From the NCBI GenBank assembly GCA_016720595.1, contig JADKKI010000019.1, positions 1-64,000 on the forward strand: a DNA stretch of 64,000 nt. The letters run 5' to 3'. Each line of letters begins with the position of its first letter. The stretch's first letter is position 1. Origin of the DNA: Myxococcales bacterium (GTDB taxonomy: Bacteria; Myxococcota_A; Polyangia; Haliangiales; Haliangiaceae). Both the position numbers and the translations under genes were made by a program. The notes beneath the pieces were generated by a model. That model made no database searches. It was not told where the DNA came from and was given only the letters and a program-made list of their open reading frames with translations. This document shows positions 1 to 9,456 of this stretch, in pieces.

Positions 1-35
1 ACGCAGCGGTCGCCGCTCGCTGTCGAGCCTTGTCG

Positions 36-1900
36 TTAGATCGGAAGATCCGCGTCGACGCGCTCGATGTGGATGTTCTTGTCCTTCGCATCGGGCTTGC
101 GCGCGGCCTCGGCGAACCGCTCGGCCTCGTTGCCCGCGATCTCGACGCGGGTCTCGCGCGCGAGGATCTGGATCTTGCCGATCGCCTGCTTCGTGATGCC
201 ACCGCGGCGGCAGAGCAGGGGGATCAGCCACTTCGGATCGGCGTTCTTCGCGCGCCCGACGTTGATCGTGAACCACACGGCGTTGCCACGCGAGGCGCTC
301 GGCTCGTCGTCCACATCGCGGCGCGGGCGGCGATCCGGCGGGGCGGGGCGCGCACCGCGATCGCGCTCGGCGAGGCGGCGATCGGGCGGCGGGTTGCGAC
401 GATCCTGCTCGACGGGAGAGGCCGCGACGCGACGATCGCCATCGCTGTCACGACGCTCGGGGCGCTCGGTGCGCTCGGTGCGCTCGACACGCTCCGTACG
501 CTCGCACGCTCGGGGCGCTCGGTACGTGGGGCGGGGCGGGGCGCGGGGCGCGCGGCGGCGTCACCCGGGCGGCGGGGCCGCATCGAGCCGGGGATCGTGA
601 GCTCCTCGGGCGAGGGGCGGGCCTGGCGGCGCTGGTTGACGAGCGCGGCGACCAGATCCTCGGGGTTGCGATCGGCGAGCAGCGTGCGCGCCACCTCGCG
701 ATCGTCGTCGGTGGGGCTGTCGATCAGGCCGCGGATCTCGAGGACGAGCTGGTCCTGATCGCGGATCCGGATGTCCTCCGCGTTGGGCGGCAGCTTCCAC
801 ACGGGATCCAGATGCGCTGCGTGGAACATGCGCTCCACGAACCGGCGCGCCTGATCGGTGGCGAGCACCACGGCCACGCCCTTGCGGCCCGCGCGGCCGG
901 TGCGCCCGCTGCGGTGCACGAGCACCTCGCGGTTCTGCGGGAGGTCCGCGTGGATCACCACGCCGAGATCGGGGAGATCGAGGCCGCGCGCGGCGACATC
1001 GGTGGCCACGCACACGCGGGCGCGGCCATCGCGGAGCGCCTGCAGCGCCTGGTTGCGCTCGCGCTGCGAGAGCTCGCCGGAGAGCGACGCCACCGAGAAG
1101 CCGCGCTCGTTGAGGTTCGCCGCGAGGCGGGTGACGCCGTCGCGCGTGTTGCAGAACACGAGGGAGCCCGGGGCGTCGTGGTAGCGGAGCAGGTTGACGA
1201 CGACGAGGTCGCGCTCGCGTGGGACGATCGAGACGGCGACGTACTCGATGTCGCGGTGGCGCTCGCCCTCGGTGGCGCTGGCGAGGCGCAGCGCGTTCTT
1301 CTGGAACTTCTTCGCGAGCGTCGCGATGTCCTTCGGGATCGTGGCCGAGAACAGGAGCGTGCGGCGATCGGCGGGCGCTGCCGACAGCAGGCGCTCGAGA
1401 TCCTCGCGGAAGCCCATGTCGAGCATCTCGTCGGCCTCGTCGAGCACCACCGCCTCGATCCGCGACAGCACCAGCGCGCCGCGCTCGAGGTGATCGCACA
1501 GGCGGCCCGGGGTGCCGACCACGATGTGCACGCCGCGCGCGAGGAAATCGCGCTCGCGCCGCGGATCCATGCCGCCGACGCACGTGGTGATCCGCGCGCC
1601 GGTCTCGGCGTACAGCCAGGACAGCTCGCGATGAACCTGGATCGCGAGCTCGCGCGTGGGCGCGACGATCAGGGCACGCGGGGCGCCGGCGGCGGGGAGG
1701 CGCTCGGTCTCTCCGAGCAGGCGCTTGGCGAGCGCGAGGCCGAACGCCACGGTCTTGCCGGAGCCGGTCTGGGCGGAGACCAGGAGGTCGCGATCCTCGG
1801 CCTCGGGAGCCATGACCGAGGCTTGCACCGGGGTGGGCTCCGCATAGGACTTGGCGGCGAGGGCGCGGCGGAGGCTCGGGTGCGCGAACGAGAAGGACAT
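36..1900 (-). CDS. DEAD-box RNA helicase with DbpA-type RNA-binding tail; apparent frameshift near 503
   Basis: ATP-dependent RNA helicase, probably acting in ribosome assembly or RNA turnover in the cytoplasm. Residues 1-370 carry the Q motif (AEPTPVQ), Walker A AQTGSGKT, PTRELA, TPGRL, DEAD, SAT, ARGLD and HRSGRTGRAG in the family order. After an Arg/Glu/Pro-rich linker, a second frame (36-314) encodes a DbpA-like RNA-binding domain (NAVWFTINVGR, GKIQILARE). The two frames join in a PER/TER repeat at about 495-512, where one base seems to be missing. The intact product would be about 620 residues. As written, the main frame runs into off-frame sequence and stops at 224. A real truncation or an indel error are both possible. 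The helicase assignment itself is secure. Confidence 0.9.
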
Positions 1901-1949
1901 CGGATTGGGTCGCGGAACCTAGTCGGTTCGCGCCCGATCCGCAATGAAA

Positions 1950-3740
1950 TCAAGAGGACGTCGTCGGTAGCAGCTGACGTAAGTGCCACGCCTGCGTGAC
2001 TAATGCGCGCTGCGCGAGGCGATTGGTGCGGGCGAGCGAGGAGGCGTGAAAGCCCGAGATCACGACCGTCGCGAGCGTGGCACCCACCACCAGCGTGAGC
2101 GTGGGGCCGCCCGAGATCACGAGCGCGCCGGCGTGGCTGAGCAGGCCGCCGTCGCGCAGCTCCCACGTCATCGTCAAGAACCCGCGGGCCTCGAGCACCA
2201 GCGGGATCGTGAAGCTCGCGATCATGATGACCACCAGCACCCACGAGCGCTGGATGAACGCCGGATACGACATCACCGACATCGTGACGACGCAGGTCAG
2301 CGCGGGGACGAACGTGAACGGCCCGGCCATCCGCGACAGCAGTGCGAGCAGCACCGCGTTGGCCACCGCGTAGCCGATCATCTCCACGAACGAGCGCTCG
2401 GGCTTCCTCCGGATCGCCCAGGCTCCTGCGGCGAGCAGCAGCGCGGCGCCGAACACGGCGAGCACCTCGGGCCACTTGCGGATGCCGTTCCACGCGGCGA
2501 GCGGGAGGAACGAGGCGATCGCGAGGTACGCGAGGATCGCGGTGCGCGCGTGCCGGCGCACGCCATCGGCATCGGCATCGCGCAGCGCCGCCACCAGCTC
2601 GGGAGGCGGTACCTTCGGCGGCTCGAGCACGAGCGAGGAGATCAGCTCGGCCGCACCGCCGAGCTCGGGATCGAGGGCGAGCGCGCGACCCGCGGAGTGC
2701 ATCGCCTCGGAGCGATTGCCGGTGCCGAGCGCGGCGTGCGCCCGGAACAGCTGCTCCTTGGCCACGCCCCGGCGGCGCGCGAGATCGCGATCTCCGTCGA
2801 GGAACGCCTGCACGCGCTCGGCGATCTGCCGTGCACTCGGGCGCGCCGTCGCGTCCATCGAGAGTGCCGCGGTGCACAGCAGATCCAGCTCGGGCGGGAT
2901 CGCGAGGTCCGGGAACCGCGCGGACGGCGAGACCACCGTGGTCGCGTTGAGCGTGCTCGCGATCGCGGCCTGCGATTGTCGCGGGTGCACGGGCTGCTTG
3001 GTCAGGATCTCGAACAGCAGCGAGCCGAGCGCATAGATATCGACGGGGCGGCCCACCTCGCCGGCGGAGTGCAGCTGCTCGGGTGCGATGTAGCCCGGCG
3101 TGCCGAGCAGCTGACTCGGCTCGCCGGTGCCATCGAGGCTGTCGAGATCTGTGGTCACGACCTCGGTGGTGGCATCGGTGAACACGCGCGCGAGGCCCCA
3201 ATCGAGCACGTACACCTCGCCGAAATCGCCGAGCATGATGTTCGAGGGCTTGAGGTCGCGATGCACCACGCCGCGCATGTGCGCGAACTCCACCGCGAGG
3301 CAGACCTCGGCGTACGCACGCAGGAGCCGCTGGCTCCCGGGCTGCTCGGCGGGCAGCTGCTCGCGGAGCGTGTGGCCGGTGAGCCGCTTCATCGTGAAGA
3401 ACGGGCGGCCGAGCGGATCCTTGCCGAGCTCGTGCACGGGGACGATCGCGGGATGATCGAGGCGCGCCTGGATCCGGGCCTCGCGGAGGAATCGGTTGAC
3501 CTCGATCGCGGTCGGGCTCTCGGCATTGAGCCGCTTGAGCGCCACGTCGCGGCCGATCCGGTGATCGTGCGCGTTCACCACCTCGCCCATCCCGCCCTTG
3601 CCGATCACCTCACCGAGCGAGTACGCGGCCAAGGAGCCGCCGGGCGGATCGAAGCCGGGATCCACCGGGACGCTGTCGGCGCGACCACCCCGAACCACGG
3701 TGTAAGGCTCGTCCCCATCCGTCGGTGCCATGACCTCCAT
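1950..3740 (-). CDS. Ser/Thr protein kinase with multi-pass membrane C-terminus
   Basis: Hanks-type kinase of about 596 residues. The N-terminal catalytic domain has the glycine loop GKGGMGEVV, the lysine in DVALKRL, HRDLKPSNIML, and DWG instead of DFG (VLDWGLAR). It also has GTPGYIAPEQ. The C-terminal third is a bundle of about six hydrophobic segments (for example ILAYLAIASFLPLAAW, VLAVFGAALLLAAGAWAI), so it is probably a membrane-bound sensor kinase. The frame stays open to 4055, but that part overlaps a divergent sigma factor and looks non-coding. I chose the ATG at 3740; the ATG at 3731 is also possible. Neither has a well-spaced Shine-Dalgarno. Divergence from the sigma gene suggests joint regulation, which is inference. 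Confidence 0.9.
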   Translation of the reverse strand: MEVMAPTDGDEPYTVVRGGRADSVPVDPGFDPPGGSLAAYSLGEVIGKGGMGEVVNAHDHRIGRDVALKRLNAESPTAIEVNRFLREARIQARLDHPAIVPVHELGKDPLGRPFFTMKRLTGHTLREQLPAEQPGSQRLLRAYAEVCLAVEFAHMRGVVHRDLKPSNIMLGDFGEVYVLDWGLARVFTDATTEVVTTDLDSLDGTGEPSQLLGTPGYIAPEQLHSAGEVGRPVDIYALGSLLFEILTKQPVHPRQSQAAIASTLNATTVVSPSARFPDLAIPPELDLLCTAALSMDATARPSARQIAERVQAFLDGDRDLARRRGVAKEQLFRAHAALGTGNRSEAMHSAGRALALDPELGGAAELISSLVLEPPKVPPPELVAALRDADADGVRRHARTAILAYLAIASFLPLAAWNGIRKWPEVLAVFGAALLLAAGAWAIRRKPERSFVEMIGYAVANAVLLALLSRMAGPFTFVPALTCVVTMSVMSYPAFIQRSWVLVVIMIASFTIPLVLEARGFLTMTWELRDGGLLSHAGALVISGGPTLTLVVGATLATVVISGFHASSLARTNRLAQRALVTQAWHLRQLLPTTSS

Positions 3741-3822
3741 CGTACGGGAATCCAGGGGCTTGGCGGCCGGTTGTTCCCCAGGCGTAATCCTTCGGCCGGC
3801 CAACACCTCTCCCCACGGACCC

Positions 3823-4344
3823 ATGCCTGAACCCTCCTGTTGCTGTGCTGACTGGGTGTCGACCCTCGCCCGAGGACACGCGGGCCGCCTGGCCGCGATC
3901 GCCCGGCGCGAGGGTGTGGGCGCGGCCGACGCGCTCGATGTGGTCCAGGATGCGTTCCAGGTGCTGATCGCCAGGCCCGATGCGGCCTCGCTGCGCGATC
4001 GCCCCGCCGATGCGGTGCGCGTGCTGTCCGCGATCGTGCGGAACGGTGCGCGCAACCTGCGCCGCCGTCACCACCACGCTCGGCCGCACGTCGAGCTCGA
4101 GGACGCTCCGCTCGTGGCGACGACGACGGCCCCCGACGAGGCGCTGGTCAACGCGCTGACCGTGGCGCAGCTCGAGGGCTGCATGGCGAGCCTCGGGGAC
4201 GTGCATCGCCACGTCGTCACGCTGCGCGTGCTCGAAGAGCTCTCGGGCGACGAGGCCGCCGTCGCGCTCGGGCTGACCACGGGACACGTCGCCGTGCTGC
4301 TGCATCGGGCGCGCAAGCAGCTCGAGCGCTGCATGCTCGCGTAG
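3823..4344 (+). CDS. RNA polymerase sigma factor, small sigma-70/ECF-like
   Basis: Protein of about 173 residues with the two-domain layout of small alternative sigma factors. The region 2-like part includes DVVQDAFQVLIARP. The region 4 helix-turn-helix-like part is LEELSGDEAAVALGLTTGHVAVLLHRARKQL read in two pieces (LEELSGDEAAVALGL, then VAVLLHRARKQL). The N-terminus holds CCCADW, an unusual cysteine cluster that could bind metal or sense redox. The ATG at 3823 avoids overlap with the divergent kinase; an in-frame ATG at 3730 exists but runs into that gene. The two start codons lie 82 bp apart, so promoters for both should be there, though none is obvious. No anti-sigma gene is adjacent. Confidence 0.8.
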   Translation: MPEPSCCCADWVSTLARGHAGRLAAIARREGVGAADALDVVQDAFQVLIARPDAASLRDRPADAVRVLSAIVRNGARNLRRRHHHARPHVELEDAPLVATTTAPDEALVNALTVAQLEGCMASLGDVHRHVVTLRVLEELSGDEAAVALGLTTGHVAVLLHRARKQLERCMLA

Positions 4345-4353
4345 GCTGGTATC

Positions 4354-6135
4354 TCAATCCTCGAAGCAGGGCTTGGCGCGACAGTCGATCGTCGCGAGCA
4401 GCTGGCCATCCGCATCGAAGAACTGGTTCGATTGCACCGCACCGCTCGCGCGCCGGTTGATCCGCACCGCGTGCCACGGCGTGCCCGGGCAGGTGGCGCC
4501 CGTGTAGCAGGCCGAGAACTTCGCGGGTTGGCCCGCTGCGTCGAGGAGCTGGATCGCGAACAGCCGGTGCGTGGCGTCGTAGAGGTTGTGCTTGATCGCC
4601 GCGCCGGCGGAGTCGAGCAGGTTGCCGTCGGCGTCGAGGTTGCGCGCCTCGTAGAGGTGGTCGTAGTTGTCGTAGCGAAACCGGCGCTGCGGCACGCCCA
4701 TGTTCGCGGCGGCGGCGCCCTTGGTATCGATGAACGTCTCGGCGAGCACGCGCCCGGCATCGTCGTACGTCGCGCGCTTGCCGTGAAAGCCGGTGGCCGA
4801 GCACTCGACGGCGCTCCCCTGCTCGTCGTAGCAGCCGGTCTCGGTGACGTTCCCGGCGGCGTCGTGGACGTAGCGCATCTCGTGCACGTGGTAGCCGACG
4901 TCGGTGGTGGGCCGCCCGTCCTCGGCGAAGTTACGCGTGGAGGTGATGCGGCCGTGCGCATCGCGCGTGTGCTCGAACTTCGCGGGCTGGCCCGGACCAC
5001 ACGCGATGGCCGTGCCCTTGGCACCGATGCAGGTCTGGCTGCGCACGAAGCAGTGCTCGTCCACATCGTAGTCATAGCCATGCAGGCCGAGGTGGTTGGT
5101 GGACACCGCGCCCGCCGCATCGAAGTACCGGGTGCGGTTCAGGCAACCCTCGGCCGCGTAGCCGGAGTCCTCGATCGTGATGCCGTCGCTGTTCTTCACC
5201 GGCGCATCGTTGCGATCGAGGCACACGAGCTTCACCACGCGGCCATCCTTCCATTCCCGGCGCTTTCCGGCGCAGCCGAGGCTCCCGTCGTCCACGCGGG
5301 CGCCAGCGGCGTCGAAGTACTGCGACAGGTTCCAGCGCCCGGTGGCATCGCGCGTTCGCACCACGCGCTGGATGCCATCGATGTCCGCGGCCGGCGCGCC
5401 ATCGAGGCCGAACCGGGTCTCCTCGATCATGAACCCGCGCGCGTCGTAGCGGAACCGGCGCATCGCCACGCCCTCGGTGTCGCGCATCGGATCGCCAAGC
5501 CACTGCAGACAGCGCAGCTCGGTCAGGCGGTGCTGCTTGTCGGCGACGTATGCGAACAGCCCGCAGCCGGGCAGAGCGTTGCTGCCATCGCGATCGCGCC
5601 CGGAGAACCGGCCGGGCGTGGTGAACAGCAGCGCCTCGTCGAGCTCCCCGCTCGCATCGAGGTGGAGGCGCTGCGCGGGCTGCCCGTTCGCGCTCGTGAA
5701 CACCGTGGTGTCATCGACCCGGCCGCCGTTGACGCGCTCGACGATCGTGACGCCGCTGCCGCGACCGACCCGCCAGTTGATCCCCGGGTTCACGGCGCCC
5801 TTGCCACACACCACGCCGAGCTGATCGACCTCGCAGTACGGCTCGGTGGTCCAGGTCAACGACGTCCGCGGCGGCGGTGTGTACGAGAGCGGAGCCTTGG
5901 GTCCACGATCGGGCTCCTCGAGGAAGAACAGCTTGTCGGTGCCGGCGGCGGCCGCGGTCGGATAGTCCGGGTGTGGTCCCTTCTCGGGCAAGGGCGACGT
6001 GATCTCGCGACCGGACTCCGCGATCGGCGCCCTGGCAGGAGCCTTCCCGAGCGGTGTCGGCGCCGACCGTTGTTCCTCGGCGCGCTTCGTGTTGCAGCCC
6101 GCACACAGCGCCACCACCAGCCAGAGTGACTTCAT
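4354..6135 (-). CDS. Lipoprotein with YD/RHS-like repeats
   Basis: Secreted lipoprotein of 593 residues. The signal MKSLWLVVALCAGC ends in a lipobox with the acylated Cys at about residue 14. From about residue 200 the chain is made of degenerate repeats such as RFRYDARGFMIEETRF, TRYFDAAGAV, YVHDAAGNVTETGCYD and RFRYDNYDHLYEARNLD. These resemble YD/RHS beta-strand repeats (YD.xGxl...), but no RHS core box or toxin tip is visible. It probably forms a rod or shell on the cell surface. Many cysteines in the second half may form disulfides. It ends convergently 9 bp from the sigma gene. The molecular function is unknown. Confidence 0.8.
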   Translation of the reverse strand: MKSLWLVVALCAGCNTKRAEEQRSAPTPLGKAPARAPIAESGREITSPLPEKGPHPDYPTAAAAGTDKLFFLEEPDRGPKAPLSYTPPPRTSLTWTTEPYCEVDQLGVVCGKGAVNPGINWRVGRGSGVTIVERVNGGRVDDTTVFTSANGQPAQRLHLDASGELDEALLFTTPGRFSGRDRDGSNALPGCGLFAYVADKQHRLTELRCLQWLGDPMRDTEGVAMRRFRYDARGFMIEETRFGLDGAPAADIDGIQRVVRTRDATGRWNLSQYFDAAGARVDDGSLGCAGKRREWKDGRVVKLVCLDRNDAPVKNSDGITIEDSGYAAEGCLNRTRYFDAAGAVSTNHLGLHGYDYDVDEHCFVRSQTCIGAKGTAIACGPGQPAKFEHTRDAHGRITSTRNFAEDGRPTTDVGYHVHEMRYVHDAAGNVTETGCYDEQGSAVECSATGFHGKRATYDDAGRVLAETFIDTKGAAAANMGVPQRRFRYDNYDHLYEARNLDADGNLLDSAGAAIKHNLYDATHRLFAIQLLDAAGQPAKFSACYTGATCPGTPWHAVRINRRASGAVQSNQFFDADGQLLATIDCRAKPCFED

Positions 6136-6153
6136 CGAGGCGACGATAGCGGA

Positions 6154-6501
6154 TCACGGGCTCGCGATCGCGACGTCACCCGACAGAGCGCGATCGAACA
6201 TGCCCGCCACGAACGCGCGCGGGCGGCTCCCGACCACGCGGCCGACCTCGCGCCCATCCCGCAGCAGGACGAGCGTGGGCATCGAGCGCACGTTGAAGCG
6301 CTCGGCGAGGACAGGCTCGTCGTTGACATCGATCGCGGCGAGGCGCACACGTCCGCCGTACTCGGTGGCGAGCGCGGCGAGCACCGGCTCCATCACCTTG
6401 CAGGGGGCGCACCAGCGCGCTGTGAAGTCGATCGCGGTGACGCCCGGAAGTGCGGCGAGGGCGGCGAAGGCGGGGAGGTCGAGGGTGGGGAGCGTGGTCA
6501 T
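6154..6501 (-). CDS. Thioredoxin-fold protein (WCAPC)
   Basis: A 115-residue thioredoxin-like disulfide oxidoreductase. The active site is [12 protein letters not shown] at about residues 29-40, the cis-proline region is [10 protein letters not shown], and the length is typical of a single thioredoxin domain. No signal peptide is seen, so it should act in the cytoplasm. The frame is open far upstream (to 7320), but that stretch is the shadow of the phosphodiesterase gene. The ATG at 6501 starts right at the domain edge. It lies 18 bp downstream of the YD-repeat lipoprotein start, with the same orientation. Whether it is the housekeeping TrxA or a paralogue cannot be told. Confidence 0.9.
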   Translation of the reverse strand: MTTLPTLDLPAFAALAALPGVTAIDFTARWCAPCKVMEPVLAALATEYGGRVRLAAIDVNDEPVLAERFNVRSMPTLVLLRDGREVGRVVGSRPRAFVAGMFDRALSGDVAIASP

Positions 6502-6666
6502 GGGCGGAGAGGTGGCGAGCCAGCCGGGGATTACAGGTGGGGAGAATCCGGGATCCGGCCGGGAGTCCCCTGTGGAAATCCGAGGTCCGGCGCAGTGTGG
6601 TCGCGGGGTTGGCGGATCGAGAGGCCCGGCACGGCGGTTGCTCCTGGTCTGGATGTGCGTGACTCG
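6502..6666. other. Intergenic stretch, no recognised element
   Basis: Together with the doubtful small ORF that follows it, this is the only gap of about 300 bases in the window. It separates the thioredoxin gene (minus) from the phosphodiesterase (plus), so it should hold divergent promoters. I see no convincing -35/-10 pair, inverted repeat or RNA gene. The stretch is rich in GGGG/CCGG runs. Confidence 0.4.
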
Positions 6667-6789
6667 ATGGTTCCTTCCGATGCCGAGATGATGAGGGAGC
6701 TGGAGCGGGCGGAGCTGCGACGGCTCGAGCCCCAGCCGCAGAACGTGGTCCGGGTCCGCCGGGCGCCGACGGTCAAGCCGCCTCGCTGA
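6667..6789 (+). CDS. Possible 40-residue Arg/Glu-rich small protein
   Basis: A short open frame begins with ATG at 6667 and ends 19 bp before the phosphodiesterase start. The product begins [19 protein letters not shown] and continues with a basic, Pro-rich tail. Third codon positions are almost all G or C, as in real genes here, and the N-terminal half would make a charged helix. Against it: there is no clear ribosome-binding site, no recognised family, and the same codon bias appears by chance in DNA this GC-rich. It could also be the 5' leader of the downstream gene. Confidence 0.3.
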   Translation: MVPSDAEMMRELERAELRRLEPQPQNVVRVRRAPTVKPPR

Positions 6790-6808
6790 GACGTGGTACG
6801 ACGGCCGG

Positions 6809-7378
6809 GTGGCGCCGCCCCTGGTCCGGAAGTCCGTCACGGTGCCGCTGCGCGCTGATGGGACCGCCCGGATCGTGGCGGTCGCCGACACCCACTCGCA
6901 GCCGCACGCGCGCACGATCGAGCACCTGACGGCGCTCGCACCCGATGCGATCCTGCACGCGGGTGACATCGGGGATCTGGCGGTGCTCGAGGAGCTGGCC
7001 GCGATCGCGCCGCTGCACGCGGTGCGCGGCAACATCGATACGCGCGCGCACCAGCTGCCCGATGTGCTCTCGCTCGAGCTCGCGGGAGGCGGCCGCGTGC
7101 TGCGCGTGTTGATGACCCACATCGCGGTGTACGGGCCGCGGATCCGCGCTGACGTCGCGAAGCTCGCGCGCGCGGACAAGGCGACGCTGATCGTGTGCGG
7201 GCACTCGCACGTGCCGTTCATCGGCGGCGAGCGCGGGCTGACGGTGTTCAATCCGGGCTCGATCGGGCCGCGTCGGTTCCAGCTCCCGATCGTGTTCGGG
7301 ACCATCGACGTCACCACCACGGGGGTGCGGCTCGCTCACGTCAACTGCGAGACCGGCGCGGCGTGGAGCCCACCGTAG
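6809..7378 (+). CDS. YfcE/MJ0936-type metallophosphodiesterase
   Basis: Calcineurin-like phosphoesterase of 189 residues. Metal-binding motifs follow the family order: VADTHSQPH (DxH-like), HAGDIGDL (GDxxD-like), VRGNID (GNxD-like), MTHIAVYG and CGHSHVPF (GHxH). Close relatives hydrolyse small phosphodiesters in the cytoplasm; the physiological substrate here is unknown. The GTG start at 6809 is used because ATG starts are absent near the domain boundary. It leads a co-directional run with the next two genes. Confidence 0.88.
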   Translation: MAPPLVRKSVTVPLRADGTARIVAVADTHSQPHARTIEHLTALAPDAILHAGDIGDLAVLEELAAIAPLHAVRGNIDTRAHQLPDVLSLELAGGGRVLRVLMTHIAVYGPRIRADVAKLARADKATLIVCGHSHVPFIGGERGLTVFNPGSIGPRRFQLPIVFGTIDVTTTGVRLAHVNCETGAAWSPP

Positions 7379-7389
7379 TACGCTGAGGC

Positions 7390-8223
7390 GTGGGCAACAA
7401 CGACGTCCTCGATTTCGAGCGCTCGACGCGGCGCGCGCGACACGTACGGATGTCGATCCTTGGCCTGGTGATCATGTCGCCGTTTCTGTGGCTCGGCTGG
7501 AACTGCCACAAGCGGGCGAAGCAGAATGACGAATGGCGGGCCGAGGCGCGGGAGCGCAACGCGCTGTCGCCCACCGAGCACGGTGAGCTCGAGCGCCTGC
7601 TCCCCGAGCTACACGCCGCGGTGACCCGCGCCACGAAGGCGTTCCGCGAGGACATCACGCCAACCACGCTCGCGGCGGCGGTGCCGGGTGAGGCGCCATG
7701 TCCGCAGCGGGCACCGGGGTTCGAGGACCTCCGGGACGATGCGTCCTCGCGCTACGCCTACTACGGCAACGGGCTCGAGCTGGTGAAGCCAGGGGAGCAG
7801 CCGCTACCTCGCAGCGTGCAGAGCACCGCGAGCTCGTTGCAGGACCTCGAAGAACGGATCGCGAAGGACGAGGACGGCCCGACGAAGTCGCACCTGGAGT
7901 CCGCGCGCGCGCTGGCCGGAGAGCTCGATCTGATCCTGATCGCGGTGGGCGCGCGGACCGAGCCCATGGTGCTCGCGGACTCGTACATGCCGGGGACCGT
8001 GCGTGGCACCGCGTACCTGTACTCGGTGTCCGCGCGGAAGATCATCTGCGCGGTGGATCTCGCCGTGGAGAACGCACCCGAGGTGAAGATCGAGTACCGG
8101 ACCTCGACGTACGACGTCACCGGCTCGAGCAACAAGCGTGCGGCGGCGACCGCCGAGCTCGCGCGCGACCTCGCGCTGAGGACACGCCGCGCGGTGGCGA
8201 ACGGGTTGCGCGCGGTGCGCTGA
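7390..8223 (+). CDS. Membrane-anchored protein of unknown function
   Basis: A 277-residue protein starting with GTG at 7390, preceded by a GAGG stretch. One hydrophobic segment (SILGLVIMSPFLWLGW, residues about 20-36) follows a short Arg-rich N-terminus, so the bulk probably lies outside the inner membrane. The rest is mixed alpha/beta with Glu-rich helices (for example QDLEERIAKDEDG). No family was recognised. It starts 11 bp after the phosphodiesterase and is probably in the same operon. Confidence 0.7.
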   Translation: MGNNDVLDFERSTRRARHVRMSILGLVIMSPFLWLGWNCHKRAKQNDEWRAEARERNALSPTEHGELERLLPELHAAVTRATKAFREDITPTTLAAAVPGEAPCPQRAPGFEDLRDDASSRYAYYGNGLELVKPGEQPLPRSVQSTASSLQDLEERIAKDEDGPTKSHLESARALAGELDLILIAVGARTEPMVLADSYMPGTVRGTAYLYSVSARKIICAVDLAVENAPEVKIEYRTSTYDVTGSSNKRAAATAELARDLALRTRRAVANGLRAVR

Positions 8224-8307
8224 AGCTGCGCGGCCTCCCCGGTCGGCGAGGCCAGCCCACAGGCTCGGCCCTTGCTTTGAATGGGAAGAGAGTTACGGAG
8301 GGACGTG

Positions 8308-8796
8308 ATGTCGGACGAGAACGAGCCCCTGGCGGTCGAGCCAGATCGCGCGGTTGCCCTGCGAGCGCTTCGTAGCCTCGAGGCCACGGAGGCCCGCGTC
8401 CAGAAGAACGCGCAGCGTGAGGCCGACGAGGCCCGCGGCAAGCTCGTGCTCGAGCTGCTGCCGGTGCTCGACAACCTCGATCGCACGATCGAGGCAGGGC
8501 TCGCGCACGGCGGGGATCCGGCGCTCCTCGAAGGTGTGCGCATGGTCCGCACCCAGCTCGAAGGCGTGCTCCTGCGCTACGGCGTGGAGACCATCGATGC
8601 CACCGGTCAGCGCTTCGATCCGGCGATCCACGAGGCGATCGGCGTGGCGCCCACGGGCGATCCGCGCGCGAGCGGCATGGTCGCGCAGCAGCACCAGCCG
8701 GGCTATCAGTTCGCGGGGCGGCTGCTCCGGCCGGCCAAGGTCCTGGTCGCCAAGTACATCGCACCGGCGCCGCGCGCACCGGGCCACTGGTACTAG
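8308..8796 (+). CDS. GrpE-like nucleotide exchange factor
   Basis: A 162-residue protein with the GrpE layout: a charged helical N-terminus (RSLEATEARVQKNAQREAD), the core ELLPVLDNLDRTIEAG, and the C-terminal beta domain (FDPAIHEAIGVAPTGDP, GYQFAGRLLRPAKVLVAK). GrpE releases ADP from DnaK in the cytoplasm. No dnaK, dnaJ or hrcA lies in the window, so this may be a stand-alone paralogue. An ATG at 8308 follows GGAGGG at good spacing and is preferred over the ATG at 8281. The C-terminus overlaps the convergent methyltransferase gene in a CTAG palindrome. Confidence 0.85.
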   Translation: MSDENEPLAVEPDRAVALRALRSLEATEARVQKNAQREADEARGKLVLELLPVLDNLDRTIEAGLAHGGDPALLEGVRMVRTQLEGVLLRYGVETIDATGQRFDPAIHEAIGVAPTGDPRASGMVAQQHQPGYQFAGRLLRPAKVLVAKYIAPAPRAPGHWY

Positions 8797-9452
8797 CGGG
8801 GCGCGCCGAGCAGCAGACGATTCTTCGGCGTGATCGCCGGATCGATCGTCTGAGCGAGCACGTCGTAGCCGGCGGCGATCAGCCGCTGCGCGCGGGCGAC
8901 ATCGATCGCGAGCGGGCCATCGAGCCAGGCATCGAGCGGCGAGCGCGTCACCTCGTGGCAGCACGGCAGCACCGCCACGCGCGCACCGGCGGCGACGCAC
9001 GCAGCGAGCACGTCATCGGTGAGCGCGCCGCAGGCGTGGACCGAGACCACGAGATCCCCGGCGGCGAGTGCGAGGTCCGCGAGCCGCGCGCGCTGGAACG
9101 TCACGCGGTCCGCGAGGCGAGGCCAGGTGCGAACGAGCTCGGCGGCGAGCTTGGCGGCGCTCTCGGGGATCACGGGATCGGCCGCGATCGCGGTCGGCGA
9201 GGTGTCGTCGAGCAGCAGCAAGAGGTGGGCGACCAGGCCGTGGCCACACGCCACATCGATGACGCGGCCGCCGCGATAGCGCCGGCGAGCACGCCGCGCG
9301 ACCTCCCAGGCCTCGTAGAGCTCCTTGCGCGGGAGGCAGTCCGCGCGGCACACCGCACGCGCCACGCGATCGAACAGCGATTCGCTGCCGAACCGCTCGA
9401 GATCCCGCGGCGAGAGGCGGTTCCGGCTGCCCGGTGCGAACGTGCGGGTCAC
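8793..9452 (-). CDS. SAM-dependent methyltransferase
   Basis: A 219-residue class I methyltransferase-like protein. The SAM-binding signature VIDVACGHGLVAH lies at about residues 65-77. It is followed by an acidic loop-like segment (AIAADPVIPE) and by VVSVHACGALTDDVL and VLPCCHEV, typical of the Methyltransf_32 group. In that group the PCC motif suggests a nucleic acid or tRNA-like substrate, but the actual substrate is unknown. It ends four bases inside the convergent grpE-like gene. Its N-terminus abuts the stop codon of the next lipoprotein gene on the same strand. Confidence 0.8.
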   Translation of the reverse strand: MTRTFAPGSRNRLSPRDLERFGSESLFDRVARAVCRADCLPRKELYEAWEVARRARRRYRGGRVIDVACGHGLVAHLLLLLDDTSPTAIAADPVIPESAAKLAAELVRTWPRLADRVTFQRARLADLALAAGDLVVSVHACGALTDDVLAACVAAGARVAVLPCCHEVTRSPLDAWLDGPLAIDVARAQRLIAAGYDVLAQTIDPAITPKNRLLLGAPR

Positions 9453-9456
9453 CGGG

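Noticed and set aside
812..1999. Long plus-strand open frame over the helicase gene
   Set aside because: The composition is rich in Arg/Ala/Gly with no family motif, whereas the minus strand has all helicase motifs. Shadow of a GC-rich gene.
2046..3830. Long plus-strand frame of nearly 600 codons
   Set aside because: It is the antisense of the kinase gene; it shows no motifs and a strongly biased composition.
4354..6135. YD-repeat lipoprotein as an RHS toxin
   Set aside because: No RHS core box, no toxin tip and no adjacent immunity gene.
6595..6666. Earlier start for the small protein at 6667
   Set aside because: The upstream part has no coding features; if the small protein is real, the ATG at 6667 is the better start.
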